Positions 1 to 5,704 of a stretch of DNA of 5,802 bases are shown here, piece by piece. A program made the translations under genes and the position numbers. The DNA is taken from the NCBI GenBank assembly GCA_026225435.1, contig JAMFST010000097.1, forward strand, positions 1-5,802. Direction: 5' to 3'. A model generated the notes under the pieces. It did no database searches. It was given only the letters and a program-made list of their open reading frames with translations, and was not told the DNA's origin. The stretch's first letter is position 1; every line of letters begins with the position of its first letter. The stretch comes from Labilithrix luteola (lineage in GTDB: Bacteria; Myxococcota_A; Polyangia; Polyangiales; Polyangiaceae).

Positions 1-1981
1 CGCTGGTGATGTACACCGCGGGCTGGTCCTGCACCGGGCAGACCTTCTCGCAGGCGCCGCAGCCGATGCACAAGCTCGGGTCCACGTGCGGGCGCTGCAG
101 ATGCACCTGCTTCATCGCCGGCTGCTCGCCGTTCGGCCCCGGGACCTTGTCGCGCACTTCCGCGTCGACCTCTTCGACCCAGATCGCCTTCGGCGACGTC
201 GGGCAGAACTCTTCGCAGACGATGCACGGGGTCTGCATGCTCCACGGCAGGCAGCGGCCGTGGTCGTAGAAGGCGGTCCCGATCTTCACCGGCGGGACGT
301 CCTGGCCGAGCTTCTCCTTCTCAGTGATCTTCTGGATGGCGCCGGTCGGGCAGACCTGGCCGCAGAGGACGCAGGAGTGCTCGCAGTAGCCGATGCGGGC
401 GATGAGGATCGGGGTCCACATGCCCTCCACGCCCGCCTCGAAGAAGGCCGGGTGGAGCGCGTTGTTCGGGCAGACCTTCATGCACTCGGCGCAGCGGATG
501 CAGCGCTCGAGGAAGGCGCGCTCCTCGACCGCTCCCGGCGGGCGAATGAGCTTCGCGTGGTAGTTCACGTCGAGCGAGTCGGCGATGCGCGCCGTGGGGA
601 TGAAGATGGCGCCGGCGGCGGCGGTCGCGATGAGCGTGCGGCGCTGGGTGTCCGGCTTGACCACCGCGCTCTTGCGGTTGGGGAGGAACTTGAACTTGAT
701 GACGTCCTCGGGGCAGGCCGTCTCGCAGTTCATGCACATGTGGCACTCGTCCTGACGCCACTTCACGCCCCCCTGCGGGCTATCGGCCCCCTGGCAGTTC
801 ACGAGGCACAGGTTGCAGTCCGTGCACTTGGCGTGATCCTTCTCCATGCCGAAGACGGCGAAGCGCGCGAAGACGCCGAGGAAGGCGCCCAGCGGGCAGA
901 GGACGCGGCACCAGAAGCGCGGGATGAAGCGGTTCGCGAAGAGGGCCGCGACGAAGAGGAAGAGGATGATCCAGGTCTGGTGGAAGTAGAACTGGTGCCC
1001 CTGCCAGACGGTGTGCGCGAGGAAGTCCTGCGAGTGATCGGCGGCCGACTGCAGCTCGCGCGAGTGCAGCTCCTGCACGCCGGACAGACCGCGCCCCGTG
1101 AGGTATTGCGCCGCGGGGATCACGCCGAGACCGATGGAGCGGACGGCAATGCAGATCGGATCGAACATCCCGCCGATGGCGCTGCCGGCGACGGCGGCCA
1201 TGAGGAACGCGTACATCAGGTAGTACTTCGTCCGCTGGTAGACGTGCGTGCGGTTGGCGTCGACGCGCGAGCCGCCGCGACCGATCTTGCTCGGCATGAT
1301 CCAGGCGACGAAGTGGTGGAGCGTGCCGAAGGGGCAGATCCAGCCGCAGAACACGCGCCCGACGACCAGGGTGAGCGCCAGCAGCGCGACGCTCCAGGCG
1401 AGGCCGCGGTAGACCGTGTGCGTCGAGATCGCAGTCATCGCGCCGACGAACGGATCGGCGAGGAGGAACGCCTCGACCGGGTACGGCAGGCGCACCGGCG
1501 TCTCCGCCTTGGCGACGAAGGTGCCGCGAAAGCCTGTCTGGAAGAGGAAGAAGAGGAAGATGCCGAAGAAGAAGACCTGGGAGAAGCGGCGTAGCCAGAC
1601 CAGGCGGCGAATCGACGCACGCGCCGGGATGCCCGAGCCGGGGCGCTTGGCCTTCGGCTTCACGAAGCGCTTCCAGAAGGAAGGCTTGGCGACAACGGCG
1701 ACCTTCGGCGTTGCCGGAACGGGAACGGCGGGCGCCACCGGCGTCGCGTTGATCGTCGGAGCGGCCACCGACGTCAGGGGGAGCGAACGGCGCGGCTTCG
1801 GCGTCGGCACCACGAACGGCAGCGACGTGGCCTGATCGATCGCCGCGACCGCGCCGACCTTCCCCGTCTTCCACGGGATCGGCTGCACGGGCGAGTGATC
1901 GTGATCGTGCGGATGGAGCGTCTGGTCGATGCCGGCCAGGTCGAGCCGGGCGCCGGCGTGCTGCTGCGGTTCGGCCTCCAC
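1..1981 (-). CDS. NapH–NapG-like fused membrane polyferredoxin (4Fe-4S binding protein), 3' end outside window
   Basis: The frame reads without a stop from a GTG at 1981 to the left edge (660 codons). Residues 1-125 are a Pro/Ala/Lys-rich tail with a His/Asp patch (HPHDHDH, 23-29). A NapH-like part follows. Hydrophobic segments lie near 133-150, 193-210, 254-273 and 336-354, with FCGWICPFG (C212, C216) and CRVLCPLG (C358, C362) after the second and fourth. Two ferredoxin motifs come next: C386/389/392/396 and C413/416/419/423-P. A twin-arginine hydrophobic stretch (RRTLIATAAAGAIFIP, 447-462) precedes a NapG/MauM-like part with the signature RPPGA..E..FL..CIRC (480-497). Its four clusters are C494-504, C533-544, C577/586/589/593 and C638/641/644/648. 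Known NapG and NapH are separate proteins passing quinol electrons to periplasmic nitrate reductase; here they appear fused. The role is inferred to be transmembrane electron transfer; the partner is unknown. GTG 1981 is the first start after an in-frame stop near 2012, with GAGAGG six bases upstream. It lies one base after the DUF362 stop, suggesting translational coupling. Confidence 0.93.
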   Translation of the reverse strand, partial: MEAEPQQHAGARLDLAGIDQTLHPHDHDHSPVQPIPWKTGKVGAVAAIDQATSLPFVVPTPKPRRSLPLTSVAAPTINATPVAPAVPVPATPKVAVVAKPSFWKRFVKPKAKRPGSGIPARASIRRLVWLRRFSQVFFFGIFLFFLFQTGFRGTFVAKAETPVRLPYPVEAFLLADPFVGAMTAISTHTVYRGLAWSVALLALTLVVGRVFCGWICPFGTLHHFVAWIMPSKIGRGGSRVDANRTHVYQRTKYYLMYAFLMAAVAGSAIGGMFDPICIAVRSIGLGVIPAAQYLTGRGLSGVQELHSRELQSAADHSQDFLAHTVWQGHQFYFHQTWIILFLFVAALFANRFIPRFWCRVLCPLGAFLGVFARFAVFGMEKDHAKCTDCNLCLVNCQGADSPQGGVKWRQDECHMCMNCETACPEDVIKFKFLPNRKSAVVKPDTQRRTLIATAAAGAIFIPTARIADSLDVNYHAKLIRPPGAVEERAFLERCIRCAECMKVCPNNALHPAFFEAGVEGMWTPILIARIGYCEHSCVLCGQVCPTGAIQKITEKEKLGQDVPPVKIGTAFYDHGRCLPWSMQTPCIVCEEFCPTSPKAIWVEEVDAEVRDKVPGPNGEQPAMKQVHLQRPHVDPSLCIGCGACEKVCPVQDQPAVYITS

Positions 1982-1982
1982 G

Positions 1983-3017
1983 TCAGACCTCTCGGACGCG
2001 AAGGTTTTCCCACATCATCGTGCCCAGACCGCGCTCGTGCCCCATCTTCAGGTACGGGATGTTGTCGCGGTGCTGCCCGATGAGGGTGCAGCCGAACGAG
2101 TCGGCGGCGACCTGATCGACCGAGGCGATGATGGTGTTCATCACCTTGGTGTCGTCGACGTTGCCCCCTTGGGGGCCGTTGCGCACGAGCACGCGCATGG
2201 CGTCGACGACGACCAGCGACGGCCGCATGAAGGTCGCCAGATCGGCGATGCTGGTGTCGATGTTCTGGTGCAGCCGGTTGCGCCGGCCACCGAGCACGCC
2301 GTACCAGTTCTTCATCGCCGCGGTGTACTTGGCGAGGTTGTGGTGCTTGGCGATCGGCACGTTGATCACCTTGTCGGCGTCGACCAGGGTGGTGAAGATC
2401 GGCCACTCGTCGAGCACCTCGCCCTTGATGCGCGTGGTGCGGTAGCGGTGCTCGGCCGGCAAGATGACCTCGGCGCCCATGCCGTAGGCCTTGCGCCAGA
2501 TGCCCGAGCGCTGGAAGCAGCGCTCCGCCTCGTTGCACGAGCCGTCGGCGACGATGACCTTCTTGGCGCCGGCGTTGAAGGCCTGCTCGATCACCGCGCC
2601 GACCACGTCGGGGCTGGTGTTGGCGGCGTGCATCGGCAGGCGATCCCACCCGATGTTCGGCTTCACCACGACCACGTCGCCGCGGCTGATGAAGCGCTTC
2701 ATCCCGCCGAGAGCGTCGATGGCGCGGCCGACCAGCGCTTCGGCCGTCGGCGCGAGCTCGTCGATCTTGGCGCGGGCGATGGCGAGCTCGCCGAGCTCCT
2801 TCGCCTCGGGTCCCGGAGCGGTGCGGTAGTCGCGCACCTGGCGGGTCCCCTGGTCGTCGCTGGCGCCGAAGCCGCCGCGGTCGTAGACGAGGCGCCCGAC
2901 GCCCGCGCTGGCCACGAGCACCCCCGCGGCGCTCCCCAGGCGCACCAGGGCTTCGCGCCGGCCCGGTCGGTCCGCCGGCTTCAGCTCGGGTTTCCCCTCA
3001 TTTTCGCGGCTGGTCAC
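1983..3017 (-). CDS. Tat-exported DUF362 domain protein
   Basis: This is a 344-residue protein of the DUF362 family (Pfam PF04015), whose biochemical function is not established. From the chosen GTG start, the N-terminus carries a twin-arginine signal: GRREALVRLGSAAG (19-32) followed by a hydrophobic run to about 41, predicting export or membrane anchoring through Tat. The DUF362 core shows VVVVKPNIGW (115-124), NTSPDVVGAVIEQAFNAGAKKV (133-154 region), ADGS (157-160), NVPIAKHHNLAKYTAAMKNW (219-238), GVLGGRR (240-246), VVVDAM (269-274) and NGPQGGN (280-286), in the usual family order. No cysteine-rich ferredoxin domain is present, although many family members carry or neighbour one; here the iron-sulfur part is the next gene, one base downstream. 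The frame stays open up to 3254, but the extra 79 residues are basic, lack family features and overlap the divergent sirtuin start. GTG 3017 places the Tat motif at the right depth, although its Shine-Dalgarno sequence is weak (AGGGG abuts it). An upstream TTG cannot be excluded. Confidence 0.9.
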   Translation of the reverse strand: MTSRENEGKPELKPADRPGRREALVRLGSAAGVLVASAGVGRLVYDRGGFGASDDQGTRQVRDYRTAPGPEAKELGELAIARAKIDELAPTAEALVGRAIDALGGMKRFISRGDVVVVKPNIGWDRLPMHAANTSPDVVGAVIEQAFNAGAKKVIVADGSCNEAERCFQRSGIWRKAYGMGAEVILPAEHRYRTTRIKGEVLDEWPIFTTLVDADKVINVPIAKHHNLAKYTAAMKNWYGVLGGRRNRLHQNIDTSIADLATFMRPSLVVVDAMRVLVRNGPQGGNVDDTKVMNTIIASVDQVAADSFGCTLIGQHRDNIPYLKMGHERGLGTMMWENLRVREV

Positions 3018-3168
3018 CCCTGCTTCATAGCCCCGACGGCGCGGGGGCGGCAACTTATGCAAATGCCGGGGTCGGTGCGGCCTGGCGAAGGCAATCGGGA
3101 CAGCCTTGTTGTCTCGATTTGCTTCACTTCCGTCGACGCGGCGCTCCCGACGCACTACGACGTTTCCC
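3018..3168. promoter_or_regulatory. Divergent intergenic region between the DUF362 and sirtuin genes
   Basis: The 151 bases between the two assigned start codons must hold the promoters of both transcription units if these starts are right. The stretch 3051-3064 (caacttatgcaaat) is a small AT-richer island in GC-rich surroundings, flanked by GGCA and TGCC (3049-3067); the inner bases are not symmetric. I could not identify a convincing -35/-10 pair on either strand. The assignment as a promoter region rests on gene orientation, not on a recognised site. Confidence 0.35.
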
Positions 3169-3891
3169 GTGAGCGGCTCCATCTTCGTCGGTCCCGCGGA
3201 CCGGGTCTTCGTCCTCACGGGCGCTGGAATCAGCGCGGAAAGCGGAATTCGCACCTTCCGTGACGCAGGCGGACTTTGGGAGACGCACCGCTTCGAGGAG
3301 GTCGCCTCCCCCGAGGGCTTCGCCCGCGACCCGAGGCTGGTGTGGAAATTCTACTCGCAGCGTCGCGCCCAGATGGTCGATTGCCAGCCCAACGCCGCGC
3401 ACCGGGCGATCGGCGAGCTCGGCCGCGAGCTCGGCGACCGCCTCTTCCTCTGCACCCAGAACGTCGACGATCTGCACGAGCGGGGCGGGTCGAGCCAGCT
3501 GCTCCACATGCACGGCGAGCTGGGCAAGACGCGCTGTCAGACCTGCTGTCGCCCCGCCTTCGCCGACACCAGCGGCTACCTCGACGAGCTCCCCCGCTGT
3601 ACCTGCGGTGGCGCGCTTCGCCCGGACATCGTCTGGTTCGGCGAGGTGCCCATCGGTTTGAGCGCCATCGCCCGGGCGCTCGACGAGGCGACCATCTTCG
3701 TCACCATCGGCAGCTCGGGAGCCGTCTACCCGGCCGCCGGGTTCGTCCACGCCGTGCGCCACCACGCGCGCGCCATCTACGTCGGCCCCGAGCGACCCGA
3801 CAACGACTGGGGCTTCGACGAGGTCCGCATCGGCACCGCCGTCGAGGTCGTCCCCTCCCTCTTCCAGGTACCCGACCGCGCCGCGTCGTGA
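3169..3891 (+). CDS. cobB: Sir2-family NAD-dependent protein deacylase, CobB/SIRT5-like (class III)
   Basis: This 240-residue sirtuin removes acyl groups from protein lysines using NAD+, giving nicotinamide and O-acyl-ADP-ribose, in the cytoplasm. The protein closely follows the CobB pattern from end to end: LTGAGISAESGIRTFRDAGG (16-35) for NAD binding, TQNVDDLHER (96-105), the catalytic histidine H115 in HMHGE, VWFGE (155-159), then a GSSGAVYPAAGF segment near the end of the Rossmann fold. Zinc ligands are probably C123-x2-C126 and C144-x-C146. Y62 and R65 in FYSQRR correspond to the Tyr/Arg pair that binds succinyl or malonyl groups in CobB and SIRT5, so desuccinylase/demalonylase activity is inferred beside deacetylation. 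GTG 3169 gives a CobB-like N-terminus but has no visible Shine-Dalgarno sequence. A TTG at 3106, preceded by GGGA, would add 21 unconserved residues. The gene stands alone on its strand. Its last 115 bases are overlapped antisense by the LysR frame. Confidence 0.94.
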   Translation: MSGSIFVGPADRVFVLTGAGISAESGIRTFRDAGGLWETHRFEEVASPEGFARDPRLVWKFYSQRRAQMVDCQPNAAHRAIGELGRELGDRLFLCTQNVDDLHERGGSSQLLHMHGELGKTRCQTCCRPAFADTSGYLDELPRCTCGGALRPDIVWFGEVPIGLSAIARALDEATIFVTIGSSGAVYPAAGFVHAVRHHARAIYVGPERPDNDWGFDEVRIGTAVEVVPSLFQVPDRAAS

Positions 3892-4817
3892 AGCGGCGGC
3901 GCGGGGCTGCTCGACCGGCTCGCGGCCTTCGTCCACCCTGCGGCCACGTGATCGATCAGCGCGCGCACCGCCGGCGGTAGACCGCGCCGGCCGGTGAACA
4001 CCAGGTGGACGATCCCTTCGGCCCCCTGCCACGGAGGAAACACGCGCACCAGCTCCCCCCGCGCGAGCGCTCCGGCGCAGGCGTGGTCCGGCAGGTGGGC
4101 GATGCCGAAGCCGGAGATCGCCCCCTCACGCACCGTGGCGAAGTCGGCGCAGGAGAAGCGCGGCGCGTGGCGGATCACCCGCCGCTCGCCGTCCGGCCCC
4201 TGCAGGTGCCACTCGGCCTCCGGCCCGTCGTCGCTGGTGGCGAGCGTCGGCAGCGAGGCGAGCGTCGCGATGTCCGCGTCGGCGGCGATGCGCCGGGCCA
4301 GCTTCGGCGCCGCCAGCAGCAGCCGCACGCTCTTGCCCAGCGGCCGCACGCTCAACGCCGCATCGGTGTCGAGCGAGAGGCGCACCCGGATCGCCAGGTC
4401 GACACGCTCGTCGATGAGGTTCACGGCCCGATCGGTGGCGACGAGCTGCAGCCGCACCTGCGGGTACCGATCGAGGAAGGTGCAGAGCAGCGGACGGACT
4501 TCCTCGATCAGCCCGGTGGGGCAGCTGAATCGCACCAGACCGCGCGGCTCGGCGCCGGCGGCGAAGGTCGCGGCCTCGGCGAGCTCCGCCTCCTCGACCA
4601 CCCGCTTGCAGTGCAGGTAGAACGACTTCCCCACCTCGGTGACGCGGAAGCGGCGAGTGGAGCGCTCGATGAGACGCACGCCGAGGTGCTTCTCCAGGCC
4701 GGCGACGCGCCGACTGAGCTTCGACTTGGGCGTCTTCACGGCGCGCGCGGCGGCGGCGAAGCCCCCCTTGTCGACCACCTGGGAGAAGTAGACGAGGTCG
4801 TTCAGGTCGAGGGGCAT
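3777..4817 (-). CDS. LysR-family transcriptional regulator with an extended C-terminus
   Basis: This is a 346-residue LysR-type regulator. Residues 1-65 form the winged helix-turn-helix (LNDLVYFSQVVDKGGFAAAA, 5-24; KSKLSRRVAGLEKHLGVRLI, 31-50; RSTRRFRVTEVG, 52-63), followed by the linker helix (about 64-88) and an effector-binding domain from about residue 91 to 298, including DLAIRV (140-145) and a GISGFGIAHLPDH-like segment near 232-245. This type acts as a DNA-binding tetramer responding to a small ligand; the ligand here is unknown. The ATG at 4817 has AGGA about eight bases upstream. The neighbouring SDR gene is divergent, 92 bases away, the standard arrangement for a LysR regulator and its target. 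Family members usually end near residue 300. Here the frame continues about 46 more residues, low in hydrophobics and Ser/Arg/Pro-rich, 38 codons of which lie antisense to the sirtuin 3' end. That tail may be real or may reflect a lost stop or frameshift. Confidence 0.92.
   Translation of the reverse strand: MPLDLNDLVYFSQVVDKGGFAAAARAVKTPKSKLSRRVAGLEKHLGVRLIERSTRRFRVTEVGKSFYLHCKRVVEEAELAEAATFAAGAEPRGLVRFSCPTGLIEEVRPLLCTFLDRYPQVRLQLVATDRAVNLIDERVDLAIRVRLSLDTDAALSVRPLGKSVRLLLAAPKLARRIAADADIATLASLPTLATSDDGPEAEWHLQGPDGERRVIRHAPRFSCADFATVREGAISGFGIAHLPDHACAGALARGELVRVFPPWQGAEGIVHLVFTGRRGLPPAVRALIDHVAAGWTKAASRSSSPAPPLHDAARSGTWKREGTTSTAVPMRTSSKPQSLSGRSGPT
3876..3904. terminator. GC-rich hairpin over the sirtuin stop codon (terminator-like)
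   Basis: CCGCGCCGC (3876-3884) and GCGGCGCGG (3896-3904) are perfect reverse complements: a 9-bp all-GC stem with an 11-base loop that contains the sirtuin TGA (3889-3891). No T-run follows on either strand, so it is not a canonical intrinsic terminator. It sits where the sirtuin and LysR genes converge, which fits a role in ending or pausing transcription, but GC-rich coding sequence produces such stems by chance. Confidence 0.3.
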
Positions 4818-4838
4818 CGTTCTATTCCTGGGACGATG
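4815..4838. promoter_or_regulatory. Candidate LysR operator: inverted repeat CATCGT-N12-ACGATG
   Basis: CATCGT (4815-4820) and ACGATG (4833-4838) are perfect 6-bp inverted repeats with a 12-base spacer (tctattcctggg). The left arm includes the LysR start codon (CAT read on the minus strand is ATG). LysR-type regulators usually bind interrupted dyads in the shared divergent region and repress their own gene, so this position suits autorepression. The spacing between arms differs slightly from the classic T-N11-A form, although T4821 and A4833 do have that spacing. Function is inferred. Confidence 0.35.
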
Positions 4839-4909
4839 AGTACCATTTCAGCCGCCTACCGGCACCTTCGTCCCGTCCATAGGTTCAATCGCCTCGGAGG
4901 AGACGAATC
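4818..4909. promoter_or_regulatory. LysR–SDR divergent promoter region
   Basis: These 92 bases separate the start codons of the divergent LysR and SDR genes and are visibly less GC-rich than their flanks. They should carry both promoters and the LysR binding sites. I could not assign -35/-10 boxes with confidence. The candidate operator dyad and the SDR ribosome binding site within or at the edge of this stretch are listed separately. Confidence 0.5.
4896..4902 (+). promoter_or_regulatory. Strong Shine-Dalgarno site of the SDR gene
   Basis: GGAGGAG lies seven bases before the ATG at 4910, close to an ideal match to the 16S rRNA 3' end. It fixes the SDR start and predicts efficient translation, in contrast to the weak or absent sites of the GTG-starting genes in the left half of the window. 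Confidence 0.85.
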
Positions 4910-5668
4910 ATGGCAACGGGGACGAAGCTTCAGGGAAAGGTGGCGCTGGTCACCGGCGGCACCACGGGGATCGGTCTGGCGGCGGCGAAGCGCTTCGTCG
5001 CCGAAGGGGCGTACGTGTTCATCACTGGCCGGCGACAGCCGGAGCTCGACGCGGCGGTGAAGGCCATCGGCGCGAATGTACAAGGCGTGCGCAGCGACGT
5101 GTCGAAGCTGGCCGATCTCGATCGCCTCTTCGCCGTCATCAAGGAGACCAAGGGCTCGCTCGACGTGGTCTTCGCGAACGCCGGCGGTGGCAACTTCGCG
5201 CCCCTCGGCGCCATCACCGAGGAGGACTTCGACAGCACCTTCGGCACCAACGTGAAGGGCACGTTCTTCACGGTGCAGAAGTCGCTGCCGCTCCTGCGTG
5301 ACGGCGGCTCGGTCATCCTCACCGGCTCCACCACGGGCGTCACCGGCAACGCGAACTTCAGCGTCTACAGCGCGACGAAGGCGGCCATCCGCAACTTCGC
5401 CCGCAACTGGATCCTCGATCTGAAGGAGCGCAAGATCCGGGTCAACGTGCTGGTCCCTGGGCCCATCGACACCCCGGGCTTGAACGGCCTGGCGCCGGAC
5501 GCGGAGGCGGCCAAGGGGCTGCTCTCGTACATGGCCACGCAGGTCCCGCTCGGGCGCGTGGGGCACGTCGACGAGGTGGCGACCGCCGCGCTCTTCCTCG
5601 CGTCGGACGACTCGAGCTTCACCAGCGGCGCCGAGCTGTTCGTCGACGGCGGGCAAGCGCAGGTCTGA
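4910..5668 (+). CDS. Classical short-chain dehydrogenase/reductase (SDR)
   Basis: This complete 252-residue, single-domain oxidoreductase has the usual length for the classical SDR family. The Rossmann cofactor motif is TGGTTGIG (15-22). After the second strand comes TGRR (39-42), where arginines suggest a preference for NADPH over NADH. SDVS (62-65) contacts adenine in the family and NAGGG (90-94) follows. The catalytic tetrad is N114, S140, Y153 and K157 (YSATK), and the conserved PGPIDT motif is at 183-188. The C-terminus ([18 protein letters not shown]) is the typical SDR ending and is intact. The substrate cannot be deduced; such proteins are often annotated generically as 3-oxoacyl-ACP reductase or glucose dehydrogenase-like. 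The divergent LysR gene is the likely regulator. The start is fixed by the GGAGGAG site. No other gene follows on this strand, so it appears monocistronic, ending at a convergent junction. Confidence 0.95.
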   Translation: MATGTKLQGKVALVTGGTTGIGLAAAKRFVAEGAYVFITGRRQPELDAAVKAIGANVQGVRSDVSKLADLDRLFAVIKETKGSLDVVFANAGGGNFAPLGAITEEDFDSTFGTNVKGTFFTVQKSLPLLRDGGSVILTGSTTGVTGNANFSVYSATKAAIRNFARNWILDLKERKIRVNVLVPGPIDTPGLNGLAPDAEAAKGLLSYMATQVPLGRVGHVDEVATAALFLASDDSSFTSGAELFVDGGQAQV

Positions 5669-5675
5669 GCGCGGC

Positions 5676-5701
5676 CGCTGCGGAGCTGTTCGTTCGCAGC
5701 G
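5676..5701. terminator. Hairpin between the convergent SDR and racemase-like genes (terminator-like)
   Basis: CGCTGCG (5676-5682) and CGCAGCG (5695-5701) form a perfect 7-bp stem with a 12-base loop (the first loop pair could add a G-U). It begins seven bases after the SDR stop and ends just before the racemase-like stop, filling the 36-base gap between the convergent genes. Neither strand has a T-tract after it, so any terminator function would be non-canonical. Placement is the main argument. Confidence 0.4.
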
Positions 5702-5704
5702 AGG

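Noticed and set aside
86..1594. A 502-codon open frame on the plus strand
   Set aside because: It is the antisense shadow of the polyferredoxin gene. The product is Arg/Asp/Glu/Ala-rich low-complexity sequence with no recognisable domain, while the minus strand shows repeated CxxCxxCxxxCP motifs.
780..1874. A 364-codon minus-strand frame beginning MEDGEGRRGRGD
   Set aside because: It is out of frame with the polyferredoxin on the same strand. The product is Arg/Pro/Leu-rich with no iron-sulfur motifs or membrane segments, as expected for an off-frame reading of GC-rich DNA.
3049..3067. GGCA-N11-TGCC around an AT-rich island as a possible operator
   Set aside because: Only the outer four bases of each arm pair and the inner bases are asymmetric. 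This is too weak to call a binding site, so it is mentioned only within the intergenic description.
3018..3254. Upstream extension of the DUF362 frame to 3254
   Set aside because: The added 79 residues are basic and unconserved, would push the Tat signal into the interior, and would overlap the start of the divergent sirtuin gene.
1929..3263. A 444-codon plus-strand frame across the DUF362 gene
   Set aside because: It is antisense to a clear DUF362 protein with ordered family motifs. The plus-strand product is His/Asp/Val/Ala-rich without a domain.
3124..4032. A 302-codon minus-strand frame across the sirtuin gene
   Set aside because: It is antisense to a sirtuin with all catalytic motifs, and the product is Asp/Gly/Val/Ala-rich noise. 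It also conflicts with the LysR frame.
4005..5060. A 351-codon plus-strand frame across LysR into the SDR
   Set aside because: It is antisense to the LysR gene and out of frame with the SDR, with no recognisable domain.
4856..5656. A 266-codon minus-strand frame across the SDR
   Set aside because: It is antisense to a complete SDR with an intact catalytic tetrad and strong ribosome binding site; the product is Arg/Val/Glu/His-rich with no family signature.
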